From assembly GCA_019633425.1 (NCBI GenBank), contig WSUB01000003.1:623480-687479 (forward strand): a DNA stretch of 64,000 nt, given 5' to 3'. Origin of the DNA: Tulasnella sp. 424 (Eukaryota; Basidiomycota; Agaricomycetes; Cantharellales; Tulasnellaceae). Below are positions 10,421-21,317 of this stretch, piece by piece. The stretch's first letter is position 1; each line of letters begins with the position of its first letter. Both the position numbers and the translations under genes were made by a program. The notes under the pieces are model-generated. The model was not told the DNA's origin. It worked only from the letters and a program-made list of their open reading frames with translations, and searched no databases.

Positions 10421-11920
10421 CGGTCTTGGTGCTCATGATGCGTATGAGGTCTTCGTTTTCTTCGACACCGTATCGTTTCAGTCACAAGCTTGCGCGATAT
10501 GGCCCCCACCGAACTATTTCGCCCAACATTTCTGTCCGGCGAAGCTAAGACCACGAGCCAAGAATACCGAGGCGGACCTGTGGTTGTACGCCATTTCTCA
10601 GCCGCTAGTTGCTGCAAAATAACTTGTGGTGATGGGAATGCGGCTCTAGGAGTTGTATTCGCCCGCCCCCGTCATGCACGGACCCCGCGTCCAACCGCCT
10701 CCCCGGGCCCGGGCAAGGGAGGGGGGGATCAGAAAGCACTCTTTGGGGTATTACCATCTCCTGCCGAGGTTTTGCAACGGACAACGACGGAGAGTGGCCG
10801 GGCTTCGTCACCTTGGACGACGTCTTTTGGAAAGCTGGGTTCCATTTGCGGAACCGGTCCTCGCCCTGGATTTGTTATCCTTCCGGGGCCCAAGGCTTTG
10901 AAGAAAATGATCAATGCTGCTCAGAGTCTTCATTCAAAGCAGGCCTGAGACTGAGGTTGTGGTTGTTGGCAAGGGAAACGTTTCAAGTTCTCTGAAACGT
11001 TATTTTAACACTGACTAAGGAACTGCTGCGCCCTCCCTCCGCCCTGTCACCTTCAAACTAGTGGCAGCGCTTCACCAGCACATTTATCTTCATTATAGGC
11101 CGCCATGAAACAATCACGCAAACTTGTTTGAGCTCTCCTTCGAGTATCTATCGGACACAAAGGAATGGCCCTGAGGTTGAAATGAGCAGCAATAAGCGGT
11201 AGGTCACAGAGGACGTCCTCTCGTTACCTGTCGATGGCCGAAGAACGTTTGACGAGGGCATTGCTCACGAGAACGCGTCGTGACGGCTATTGGTACGACC
11301 CTGGTGATCAAAATGGATGGTAGACAACATATCGCGTGCATGCGAAGACAAGGGAAAGAGCATCAGAAAGAGACAGCTCGATGGAAGGAGCTTTAAGGCT
11401 GCAGCATCCATAACCGGACGACATCAGGAATACGATGAGCAACAAATGATGGAGGGCGGAGAGGACATTGTCTGAGTAAATCCAGAAATCCTATTGGCTG
11501 CTTGGCTGATGAGTCCCAAGGCAAAGCGATGCCGCGGTGAGGGACTACTAATATACTCAATTTGGAATCAGGAGGGACGGAGTAAGGTACACGGGCGGTG
11601 CGACATGGTGGAGTAAACAATCGAGCTGCTTTCCGGGTAAATGGAGTTTCGATCATATCTCGCGTGGACGAGTGGAGACTTCGAAAGAAAAAGGGCTAAA
11701 AGGTTAACGGAGTTCTCCGGAGGGGTAATCCACTTGTCGTCGCGGAACAAGTGCAGGGCCGGGGCACGCAGAGAGCACAGGAGCCAGAATCCTGGGACGT
11801 CCGAGCCCACTTGACGTGCCCAGCGCACTTGCACGAGATGAGTAGGGAGAACCAGATTAAAGGAATAAGGCTGCAGCCAAATGGGGTAGGGAAAAGAAGG
11901 AAACGAGCACTTACAGTGAC
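10420..11920. repeat. Array repeat, alpha-type block (longest copy)
   Basis: Shared segments include GATGCGTATGAGGTCTTCG (near 10,439), GTCTTCATTCAAAGCAGGCC (near 10,925), TATTTTAACACTGAC, a TTCACCAGCACATTTATCTTCAT stretch (near 11,070), GGAGGGCGGAGAGGACA (near 11,450) and GGTTAACGGAGTTCTCCGG (near 11,702). The same series recurs at 12.35, 17.6, 19.6, 26.4, 33.5 and 34.3 kb. It lies 3' of the decayed copy at 11.9 kb. Confidence 0.6.
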
Positions 11921-12345
11921 ACCAAAGAGGCTGGACCCGCGTCCCCACCAGGATCGGCGGATTATGGAGGTAGCACCACATCAACGGCACCTCCTCTGGA
12001 GTTGCCGAGGCTATAGTAACCGTGGCCGACGACATCAAAACGTGCATCGAGGTGGTGTGCAGGATAGGCTGGAGGCGGAGGCGACGAAGCTCGTCGACGC
12101 AAGTCGTGCACCGGTCGACGTCATCTCATGTTGGGAGGCAAAGGGATATAGGGTAATTTCGCCTTGGGGACTCTGTTTTTGGCATGTATATAAGGACTTT
12201 GATTTACCAGTTACGATTAAATACGACGTTTAGAATTCCTCATCCCAAGCTATCCCCTCCCTCGCTCTGCAGGAAACCCCCAAACGTCCGGTCATAGTTT
12301 AGTTGTGAACCCATACGTCACAGGCTAGCACTGTTAGAGCAGTTA
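11921..12345 (-). pseudogene. Decayed array copy psi-1
   Basis: The tail exon is recognisable: a CCTCCAGCCTATCCTGCACA-type PPAYP segment, a Gly-rich spacer and a VVLPP segment. The second PPxY motif is truncated by TAA in place of the Tyr codon (+ strand tta at 11,962-11,964). The exon is interrupted by the roughly 180-230 base insert block seen in all five decayed copies (12,120-12,300). The transmembrane exon is missing and the copy fuses directly into the next alpha block. Confidence 0.6.
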
Positions 12346-13270
12346 GACGGTTCTCTGGAAGGTGATTTGAACAATGACCAAGGAACACAACCCCGCCACT
12401 GGCGTGTCGCTTCCCACCTTTCACCACGCTTCACTGGTACATTTATTTTCTTGATGGTAGCCGTGAGACCGTCATTCGAACTTGCTTGAGCTCCTTGATC
12501 AAGTATCTATCGGATAAAGGGAACAGCCAGCGCGATTGAAATATGCTGCAATAAGTGGTGTTTGCCGCTGATGGTGGACGCGCGTTTCGAGGAAATTGCT
12601 CACGAAAACCTTCGACGACGGCTCACCGGCGTGATTTTGGTGAAGTAAACGGAAGACATCATATTGCGTGCATACGGGAGCGAGAGAAAGAGCGTCATTA
12701 AGGAACAGCGCGACGGAAGGAGCTAGGCATACAGCACTGGCGGATTGACGACATAGGGGAATACAATAGACAACGAGTGATGGAGGGTGGGGAGGACAGC
12801 GTCTAAGTAAACCTACTTGGATGATGATCCCAAGGTAAAGACATGCCGCCGTGAGCGGATTGCCATGCTTGATTGGACTCCGGAAGGGACGGGGAAAGAA
12901 AGGTACACGGGCAGAGTGACACGGTGGAGTAAACAATCGAGCTCCTTTCTGGGTAAATGGAGCTTCGACCCTACATCGCGTGGACGAATTAAGGCTGAGA
13001 AAAGTTAAAAGGTTAACGGAGTTCTCCGAAAGACGATCCACGGTTGGAGTAGAACAAGAGCTGGGCTGGAGCATGCAAAGGACACCGGAGCCAGGATGCT
13101 GGGCCATCCATAAGCGTAAGCGTTGTGGATGGGGAGAACCCCAATTAACGCACCCCCAAAACACAGTTGCACGAGATGGGTCGAAAGAACCAGTTTCAGG
13201 GAACAAGACCGCAGCCAATCGGGGTAAAGAAAATCAAACGGGAAAAGGAACGAACACTTACACAACGACA
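12345..13270. repeat. Array repeat, alpha-type 3' flank of member C
   Basis: This is a truncated alpha block: it begins at the GTACATTTATTTTC segment and runs through GAACAGCCAGCGCGATTGAA (12,518) and GGTTAACGGAGTTCTCCG (13,010) to the donor just after member C's stop. The distal segments seen at 10.4-11.0 kb are absent. Confidence 0.55.
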
Positions 13271-13853
13271 TCAAAGAGGTTGGCCATCCCCACTAGGATC
13301 GGCGGTGTATGGAGGTGGCACCAGATCGACCGCACCTCCAGAGTTGCCGATGCTATAGTAACCGTAGCCGACAATATCAAAGCGTGCATCGAGGTGGTGT
13401 GCTGGGTAGGCTGGTGGTGGAGGGCGGAGAGAGGGAACGGAGTGCACTGGGCGGACGTGGTGGGCTAGTTGACATCCGTGAAGCTGGACGTCCTCCCGCC
13501 CAGAGTTTACTTGTTGGAGGTGGGTCCCTACATTCAGAGGCCATTCCCATTAGAACACTCAGGCAGACGGCAGTGAATGTGGCTGCAGATGGGTAGCTAC
13601 CTGAGAGAGGGACAAGGTTGACGGGGGTGTTCAGCCGGCGACGTCGATCGCGTGGGGTGGTGTTTTGAGATATTAATGTTCCGCGAGGAAAGAGAGCACG
13701 AGCTCTGATCATGACGGCCAGGATGAGAAGAATGGCGATCGTTGTGTGATTCAAAGTTAGACCAGCAGAATGTGCAGGTGCAGGGGGTGAGGGTGAGGCC
13801 GAGAAGGGGGCACCAGCAATGGCAGCAGCTTTGTGGATGGCTTCGTCCCCCAT
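13271..13853 (-). CDS. Array member C: PPxY protein with retained intron 1
   Basis: The model uses two exons (13853-13601 and 13527-13271), 169 residues. The N-terminus MGDEAIHKAAAIAG matches members E, F, G and I. In those copies an intron follows with an AG acceptor just before the transmembrane exon; here that acceptor reads AA (CACACAACG). The would-be intron is open and in frame, adding about 25 Ser/Pro/Ala residues before the helix (TTIAILLILAVMIRARALF). Intron 2 is normal (GTAGCT donor, GTAG acceptor, phase 1). The tail has PPPPAYPAHHLD and VPPPYTADPS. A GTAAGTG donor lies about 10 bases after the stop. Alternatively this is a young pseudogene that happens to stay open. Confidence 0.6.
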
Positions 13854-14304
13854 ATTGGATTTCGACGAGGTGGTCCAAGTCGAGTGATGAGACACAGACG
13901 TTGGAGAGTTTTTTAAAGATAGCTGAGAAAGGGGAGTGATGGAGTATTAAAAACGATCGTCTCGCCCTTTGTGCAGAAGAGACTCCGGAAGGGAGGGGGG
14001 GAACCCGATGCGATACGAAGAGAGACCGGGGTGCGATGCTTGGTGGTTTTCTCCGATGGATCCGTTACCCTGGGTTCCTGTAGGGAATTCCGAGCCTGTT
14101 TTGCTTGTATGGGCCACCCGATGGCGACTTGTTTGGGAGTAGTTATGGAGAGCAAGGAGATGGGATTGTGTTGATTGTATTATGAAGAGGAGGGGGGCGG
14201 GAGATGTATTGATGTTGTGTTAGAGGGGAAAGATGGTGCCCAGACAGTAGTTGGCTTTATAGGTTTGGTGAGAGGTCAGGTATACTTAACGTGTCGAAAA
14301 AAAT
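13854..14304. other. 5' flank of member C
   Basis: The first 150 bases resemble the 5' flanks of E and G (a GATGGAG(G)ATAAAA..CGTCTCGC motif, here near 13,938). The rest has no recognised gene. Confidence 0.4.
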
Positions 14305-14755
14305 CCAGGAGGGGAGAGAGAGAGCGGCGCCCCATTTGCACCTCGAAGCACTCAGGGCATATGTCATGAGTACCGACGCTTTGGGGGATGTGATACTCAA
14401 TGCATGAAAAACAGAAAAATCCACATGGGGTAAGGATGAGAGAGAGAGAGAGAGAGGCGCTCTATTTGCACCTCAATGTCATGAGTGCCGACGCTCTGGG
14501 GGATATGATTCTCGATGCATGAAAAACAAGAAAATCCAAAAGGGGTAAGGATGAGAGAAAGAGAGCGGCGCTCTATTTGCACCTCGAAGCACTCAGGGCA
14601 TATGTCACGAGTACCGACGCTCGAGGGGATGTGATACTCAATGCATGAAAAACAGAAAAATCCAGAAGGGGTAAGGATGAGAGAAAGAGAGAGAGCGGCG
14701 TTCCACTTGCACCTCGAAGCACTCAGGGCTTCATGGGTACCGACGCTCTGGACTG
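14305..14755 (+). repeat. Minisatellite, about four units of roughly 120 bp
   Basis: Each unit contains a (GA)n run, GGCGCTCTATTTGCACCTC, GAAGCACTCAGGGCATATG, a GTACCGACGCT stretch and ATGCATGAAAAACAGAAAAA. The second unit lacks the GAAGCACTCAGGGCAT piece. It lies between members C and D and is not found elsewhere in the window. Confidence 0.85.
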
Positions 14756-15000
14756 GGGGCCAACAATTCATATTTGTATTTTCTTTTCAAAATTATTTAT
14801 TATTATTGTTTTATTTCCCTCAAGTATAAAATAAAAATAGAAAAAGGATAGATCGGGGTAAAGGTGCAGGGGTTCTTTGGGTCGGTTGGCACGGCGGTCA
14901 GCTGTCTAGGCGGGTTCGGTTCGAGCCCAGAACCAGGGTCCATCCTCTGAAGTGGATGCCGATACGCGTAAGTTGGGGCTAGGGGGTCAACGAAAATGGC
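14756..15000. other. AT-rich spacer and start of gamma-like flank
   Basis: An AT-rich stretch follows the minisatellite (14,770-14,845). After it comes a segment with GGATGCCGATACGCGTAAGTTGGGG, which resembles flanks near 21.73, 28.73 and 36.24 kb. Confidence 0.4.
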
Positions 15001-16090
15001 GCAAGAGAGACACAGAGAGGAAGCTTACCAGGAGCTGGGAACTCGCGGCCGAGAAATAATTTTGTTGGGGTACGGGTTCGGAGGGTTGGGAGGGAGATGG
15101 AGGGGCAGCATGCGCAGGTCTGAGAGATGAAGCTCCCTAGCGTCTACAAGGAATGATCCCAAGATGCACGCGTGGACTCGGCTTCTCGCACTGGCCGCAA
15201 ACGGTAGGATCGCTACATAGCGGCGAAAGGCCGCTCTACATATTACAGAAGCTAGCATGTAAAACGAAGAGAAAACACCATATAGCACATTTGTGCCTAT
15301 GAAAGCGAGATGAGTCTGAAATGGGAAGATGGAGGAACATAGGCATACAGTGACAGTGTAGGTGAATAGATGAGAACCAGAGATATGATAAGAAATAAAA
15401 TGATGGAGGGTGGAGAGGATAAGGTATGACTGCTGCAAAAATCCCATTAACTGCTTCGTTGACGAGCTCCAGGGCCAGATGGTGCTGCCTTCCGGGTGCC
15501 GATCAACGAAAACAGCGAGAGCATAAGATAGAAGTAGAACACGAAAAGCCGAAAGGGGAAGTCATAATTGATTTTGAAATGTTCGTGGCAAAGTGTCGTG
15601 ACGGAGAAAGGTGGTGATGAGTGTTGGAGAGTGGCGGGGTTGTGACATCGCCGTGGAGTGAGAGTCTCTGAATGTCGATCTGTGATGACCTTTGTTTTCG
15701 GGATGAAAGTGAAAGTCAGCCATCATTACCACGTCAACGAGAGCAGCGAAGAGAAGGGCGGAGAGCCGAAGCAAGGCTAAAGGAGTTATGGTCTCGAGGC
15801 ACGGGGGAGCTTGCGGGCTCGAAAGCCGTGAATTCCCCCCGCAGCGCGGTGTGGGTAAATGGAGACCAGAGGATGGGTACCCGATCAATTGTCAGGCCGA
15901 ACCGACAGCTCTGCGGATCCCCGTGTGGATGAGAGCCGGAGGTCAATGGGGAAGAAGGCCTAGGGGCCGGATTAACTTGCCCGGTGGACAAGTTATGTGA
16001 TCCGGAGAAACGAACCACGGCCATGGAACAGAACGGGCCAGGTGGGATAGTGAAAGGAGAGAAAGAAGGGATTAAGCACGTACAGCAATG
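15000..16090. repeat. Array repeat, beta-type 3' flank of member D
   Basis: Shares the GCTAGCATGTAAAACGAA (15,252), GATGGAGGGTGGAGAGGA (15,401) and GGGGAAGTCATAATTGATTT-type (15,555) segments with the flank of member B, in the same order and spacing. Confidence 0.6.
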
Positions 16091-16661
16091 TCAAAGCGGT
16101 TGGTCGTTCCCGTCAGGATCGGCTGGGTATGGTGGTGGAAGGGGCACGACGTCGACGGGACCTCCTGCAGGGTTGCCGATGTTGCCATTGCCGTGGGGGA
16201 CAACGTCGAAAAGTACATCGAGGTGGTGTACAGGGTAGGCTGGAGGTGGATCATAGACAGAGTTGACGAAGTCCACTGGATGAAGGTGGTGGAGAAGTCG
16301 AGAGTGGTGAATTGGACCCTCCTCTGGGTGATGGTTCGCTTGTTGGATGTAAGCTCCTATATCGCAGGCCCTCACGTCAGAATACTCAGGCAGGCGGCGG
16401 CAGTGATGGCTTCCAAAGAGCAGCTACCTGAGAGAGGGACAGCGGTGACAGCGGTATTGAGGCGGCGATGGAGAGGGCTGGTGGTGTGCCGAGGGGCATG
16501 GGGCACGACAGCATGCCACACAACCACCGCGGCGGCGACGACGCCGAGAGGAATGACGACCGCTATGGGATTTGAGATTAGACCAATGACGAGCGAAGGG
16601 GGGGGGGGCGCCCACCAGCAATCGTGGCAGCGTTCTGGACGGGGCCTTCCATAGAATCCAT
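16091..16661 (-). CDS. Array member D: single-pass protein with two PPxY motifs
   Basis: Three exons (16661-16616, 16562-16428, 16356-16091) give 148 residues. Exon 1 codes MDSMEGPVQNAATIA; the intron 1 donor is GTGGGC inside a C-rich run. The helix is AVVIPLGVVAAAVVVWHAVV, followed by a basic stretch (RHTTSPLHRRL). The tail reads AYIQQANHHPEEG, then a His-rich stretch, DPPPAYPVHHLD and LPPPYPADPDG, so both PPxY cores are intact. Introns are phase 1, as in B. A GTACGTGC donor follows the stop by about 7 bases. The tail is closest to member B. Confidence 0.73.
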
Positions 16662-17580
16662 ATCGAGTCCAATGGACGGGTCGAAGAAGAGCGAAGGCCT
16701 GGAAGTGGGAGAGCGATGTCGAAAGGTTGGAGAAGAGCGTTGAGGACGAGTAAGAAGGAGAGGAGAAACGAGGCTTTATGCCAAGTGCCCCCAATCCTTA
16801 AGTAGAAGGGCGGGAGTCGGAGAGTGGGGGAAAAACGGGAAGGGGGTGTGTGGTGTTTTGTTGTCCCAGTGCAGCGGGAGACCCGATTGATCTCGTTCTA
16901 TTATCACATCGAACGGGGAGACTTGCAGAAGTTTCCATGTGCCTATGACGTGGGGAGGGGACGGCTGCTCGTGGCTGGTATCCGGGACGAGACTCGAAGA
17001 TGGTGAAGCCGGGTTGGCTGGCTCGCAGTGTTCCGGTGCGGCTGTTGGCTGGAGGTCTGACTTTCATATTTCCGGTCGTGCGTCCGTCGTTGTTGGCCTA
17101 CGGGCTGGTTCGCTGGCAGTTGTCGGAATTGGGTGTTGGGACCAACTGGTTGGGCAGGAGCGTTACAGGCCGAGGCATGTTGACTTACTGATACGGGGCC
17201 CGGGATTGGTGTGCTAAGAATGGAAGCAGCCAAGGAATTCGAAGCTGGGTTGTGGGGAAGAACTACGGTGAGGTCAAGTTGGTTTGCTGTGCCGCAGGAA
17301 GGTCGCTGTTTGGAGGGCACTTGGAGGAGAGATGAGAGACGGGGGAAAGGGTTAGAAATCAAACTGGAGGGGGCATATGGTCTGACATGAGCTGGGTCTC
17401 TTTAAGGCCGGGCAGGGTGGATCTGTGAGTATGCAAGGCCTTTTTCCCAGATTTCCCTTGGAATGTGTAATATAAGGAGAAATTGCAAACTCCGATTATC
17501 TACAGCTCAACCACGACCAATCCCCTGTCAAAGCCAAAGTTGTCGTTTGTGATGCATATGAGGTCTTTGTTTTCTTGACA
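16662..17580. other. 5' flank of member D
   Basis: Homologous by eye to the 5' flank of B: GGTCGTGCGTCCGTCGTTGTTGGCCTACGGGCTGG-like and GGAGGGCACTTGGAGGAGAGAT-like stretches occur near 17,080 and 17,308. No intact frame is seen. Confidence 0.45.
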
Positions 17581-18948
17581 TCGTCGTTTTAGCCCAGTAC
17601 ATCCGCAAGGGGATTTTCATGGAGCGATCTCGCCCAACATTCTTGCCTGGTGAAGATAGAACCACAAGCCAAGAGCACAGATGCGAATATGGCTTGATAT
17701 GTTTCATTTTGCGAGCTTGGCCTGCTGCAAAAGCAACTTGTGGCGGCGGGAACGGGGCTGTACAGATTCTAGACTCCCATCCGTCTACCTCTGTCACAGA
17801 CGAAGCCCCCGAAGAGAACCCGAAAAAGAAGGTACTCCTTGGGCATGATCACCTTGCCAACCGACAACGAGGGAGAGTGGCCGTACTACTCATTGTGCTC
17901 GGATGCCGTCCATTGGAAAGCCGGTGCCGGTGCCGTGTCCGCCTTAGAGCTGTGATCGTTCCAGAGTTCGAGGTTTGAAGAAAAGGGATCTATGCTGCCC
18001 CGAGTCTTCATTCGAGCCAGGTCTGGGACTGAGGTAGTGGTTGTTGGCAAGAGAAATGTTTCGAGTTCTCTGAAACATAATTCAAACGCCGACTAAGGAA
18101 AAGCTGCGCCGGCCCTCCCTCTGCCCTATCACTTCAAACTTGTGACCCCGTTCCACCAGCACATCCATTTTCATTATCTGCAGTCATGAAACCATCACGC
18201 GACCTCATTTTCTACCCCATCAAGCATTTATCGGACAAAAAGGAGTGACCAGCGAGGTTGAAATGAGCAGCAATAAGTGGGATGGCGCGGAGGACGTCCC
18301 TATCGTTCTCCGTGGATGGCGGACGAGGAAATTGCTCACGAAAACCCTCCGCGACGGCCCATTGGTGCGACTCTGGTGAAGTTCACGGTAGGCAACATAG
18401 CGCGTGCATGTGAGGGCGGGGGAATGAGCATCCCAAAGAGACATGGAAGGAGCTATGCATACGGCATCCGTGAAGGGACGACATCGGGAATACAATAAGC
18501 GACGAATGATGAAGGGTGGCGAGGACAGTGTCAGAGTAAATCCAGAAATACTATTGGCTACCCGGCCAATGACTTACAAGGCGAAGTCGTTCCGCCGTGA
18601 GCGGATTACGATACTCAATCGAGAGCGAGGGAGAAATTTGGAACGGGGAGAGTGTAACACGGTGGAGTTACCAATCGAGGGGTAAATGGAGCTTCGATTA
18701 TTTATCTTCGAAAGAAAAAACGGTAAAAAGGTTAACGGAATCCTCCGGAGAGGTATCCACGGTTGTCGCGGAACAAGGGCAGGACTTGGGCACGCGAAGA
18801 GCACCGGAGCCCTGGGACGTCCGAGCCCACTTACGTACCCAGCGAACACACTTATAATTACACTAGATGAGTAGGAAGAACCAGATTAAAAGAATAAGGC
18901 TGTAGTCAAATAGGGTAGGGAAACGAAGGAAACGGGCGCTTACAGCGA
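17580..18948. repeat. Array repeat, alpha-type block
   Basis: Contains GATGCATATGAGGTCTTTG just upstream, GTCTTCATTCGAGCCAGGTC (near 18,005), the TCACCAGCACATCCATTTTC-like segment and GGTTAACGGAATCCTCCGG (18,731). Alignable with 10.4-11.9 kb over about 1.4 kb; it lies 3' of decayed copy psi-2. Confidence 0.55.
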
Positions 18949-18949
18949 C

Positions 18950-19600
18950 ACCAAAGAGGCTGGGCCGTGCCCACCAGAATCGGCGGAGTATGGAGGTAGC
19001 ACCACATCAATGGCACCTCCTCCAGAGTTGCCAATGTTATAGAGGCCGTAGCCGACGAGATCAAACGTGCATCGAGGTGGTGTGCCGGGTAGGCTGGAGG
19101 CGGAGGGCGAGAGGCGACTGAGCTCGTCGACGCAAGGCATGCAGCGGTCGAAGTCATTCCATGTTGAGAATCTGCGAGGCAAGGGGATAAGGCGATTCTC
19201 CTTGGAGAATCGATCCCGCCTTCTAGTTACTTCCCTAAGGGATATTGGTTTTTTGGCATATACATATAGGACTTTGATTTACTAGTTATGATTAAATACG
19301 ACGTTAGAAGTCCTCATCACAACCCCGACCCGCCTGAGAAATCTAAATATCAGGTCATGATTTAGTTGTGAGCCCCTACGTCATAGGTCAGCACTGTTAG
19401 AGCAATCGGCAGTGGTTACGGCTGTAGAGGGATGGTCACATGACAGAGGCAAAAGGCTGACGAAAGCATTCCACTGGAGGCCCCGATCGCGAAGGACCAC
19501 GTTTTGACATCACAGTGATGTGCTGCGAGGGTAGAGAGCACGAGATTCGACCATTACAATCACGACGAGAAGAATCGCGATTTCTATACTCTTTTCCTGC
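18950..19600 (-). pseudogene. Decayed array copy psi-2
   Basis: Remnants of the transmembrane/juxtamembrane exon lie at 19,400-19,600 and of the tail exon at 18,950-19,140. The tail encodes PPPAYP in one frame and FDLVGYG...VVLPPYSADSGG in another, so a frameshift separates the two motifs. The insert block (19,155-19,380) splits the copy. Confidence 0.6.
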
Positions 19601-20732
19601 TACAGGCGAACTCCCCGGAAGGAAAGCACTCCTTGGGGCACGAGCACCTTACCGAGGGTCGACCGACCGACAACAATGGAGAGTGGTTGTACTCATTCAC
19701 CTTAAATGACGACCTTTGGAAAGCTGGTGCCGGTCCCCTTTCCGGATCGGTCCCCACCTTGGAGCTGTGATCATTCCAGAGCTCAAGCTTTGAAGAAGGG
19801 TATTTATGGCGCTGAAAGTCTTCATTCAAGGCAGGTCTGAGACTGAGGTGGTGCTTGTTGGCGAGGGAAATGTTTCGAGTTCTCTGGGACGTGATTTGAA
19901 CGCTGACCAAGGATCTATGCCCTCCCGCTGCCTCTGTCACTTCCCACTTTTGACCACGCTTCACCGGTGCATTTGTTTTCATGATGGCAGCCATGAGACC
20001 GTCATTCGAGCTTGTTTGAGCTAATTGACCAAGTATATATTGGGCAAAGGATCAGCCAGCGCGATTGAAATAAGCAGCAATGAGTGGTGGGGCGCGTAGG
20101 ACGTCCTCTTCGTTCTCCACTGATGGTGGACGAGCGTTTGACGGGGAAATTGTTCATGAAACCCTCCACGACGGCTCGCCGGCGCGCTTTTGGTGAAGTA
20201 AACGGAAGACATCGTATTGCGTGCATGCGAGGACGAGAGAAAGAGCGTCATTAAGGAGCAGCACGATGGAAGGAGCTAGGCATACAGCATTCGTGAATGG
20301 ACGACATAGGGGAATACGATAGGCAACGAGTTCCAAGGCAAAGTCATGCCGCCGTGAGCGGATGGTCATGTTTAATTTGGAATTTGGAAAGGTACACGTG
20401 GGCAGCGTGACACGATGGCGAGCTGCTTCCGGGTAAATGGAGCCTCGATCCTATATCGCGTGGACGAAATAAGGCTGAGAAGAAGAAAAGTTAAAAAGGT
20501 TAACGGATTTCTCCGGAAGACGATCCACGGTCGGAGTGGAGCAAGAGAAGGACTGGGGCACGCATAGCCAGAATGCGGGGCCATCCATGAGCGCAAGGGA
20601 AGGTAAATGAGAAAGAGAAAGCAACCAGCGAATGGCACAGTTGCGCCAGATGAATAGGAAGACCCAGATCCAAGGGACAAGGGCGCAGCAAAATGAGGTA
20701 TGAAAAAGAAAAGGAGAGACAGGATCGAGCAC
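19600..20732. repeat. Array repeat, alpha-type 3' flank of member E
   Basis: Shares GTCTTCATTCAAGGCAGGTC (19,819), TTCACCGGTGCATTTGTTTTC-like, GCCAGCGCGATTGAAATA (20,054) and AAAAGGTTAACGGATTTCTCC segments with the other alpha copies. It ends at the member E stop. Confidence 0.55.
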
Positions 20733-21317
20733 TTACAACGACACCAAAGAGGTTGGGGTGCCATCTCCACCCCCACTAGGATCGGCGGTGTATGGAGGTG
20801 GCACCACATCAACGGCACCTCCTCCAGAGTTGCCAATGCTATAGAAGCCGTAGCCGACGAGATTAAAGCGTGCATTAAGGTGGTGTGCAGGGTAGGCTGG
20901 AGGCGGAGGGCGGAGAGGCGCGAAGGAGTGCACTGGGCGGATGCGGTAGGCTGGTTGGGGTCGGTGAAGCTGGACGGCCTCCCGGCCAGAGTTTCCTTGT
21001 TGGAGGTGGGCCCCTACATTTACAGGCCATTCCCATTAGAGCAGTCGGGCAGACGGTAGCGAATGCGGCTGCCGATGGGTGGCTACCTGAGAGAGGGACA
21101 AAGTGTTCAGCCGGCGACGTCGATCGCGTGGGGCCATGTTTTGAAGTGTGCTGGGAAGAAAGAGGACAAGCCCTGACCACGACAGTCAGGATGAGAAGAA
21201 TGACAATCACTGTGTGACTCAAGTTATACCAACGGGAGGTGAAGGTGAAGGAAGTGAGGGTGAAGCCGGGAATGGCGCACCAGCAATGGCAGCAGCTTTG
21301 TGGATGGCGTCCCCCAT
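20733..21317 (-). CDS. Array member E: single-pass protein with two PPxY motifs
   Basis: Three exons (21317-21281, 21209-21087, 21013-20733) give 146 residues. Exon 1 is MGDAIHKAAAIA with a phase-1 intron; the acceptor is CACACAG, intact here unlike member C. The helix is VIVILLILTVVVRA. The juxtamembrane stretch is out of frame relative to C and G, but a compensating deletion restores the frame before the second intron. The tail has PPPPAYPAHHL and VPPPYTADPSGGG. It ends PTSLVSL with a TAA formed inside a GTAAGTGCTCG donor-like sequence, so splicing there would remove the stop and extend the protein. Confidence 0.7.

Noticed and set aside
12120..12300. Shared insert block as a normal intron of the tail exon
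   Set aside because: No consistent donor/acceptor pair was found at its edges in all five copies, and intact members lack it.
14300..14760. CRISPR-like repeat arrangement
   Set aside because: Contiguous long tandem units without unique spacers, in a eukaryotic context; it is a minisatellite.
14873..14938. tRNA-like sequence (pairing ends GGTTCT/AGAACC, GGTTCGAGCCC box)
   Set aside because: Only about 64 bases, with no proper anticodon or T-arm stem; not a functional tRNA, at most a pol III-like relic.
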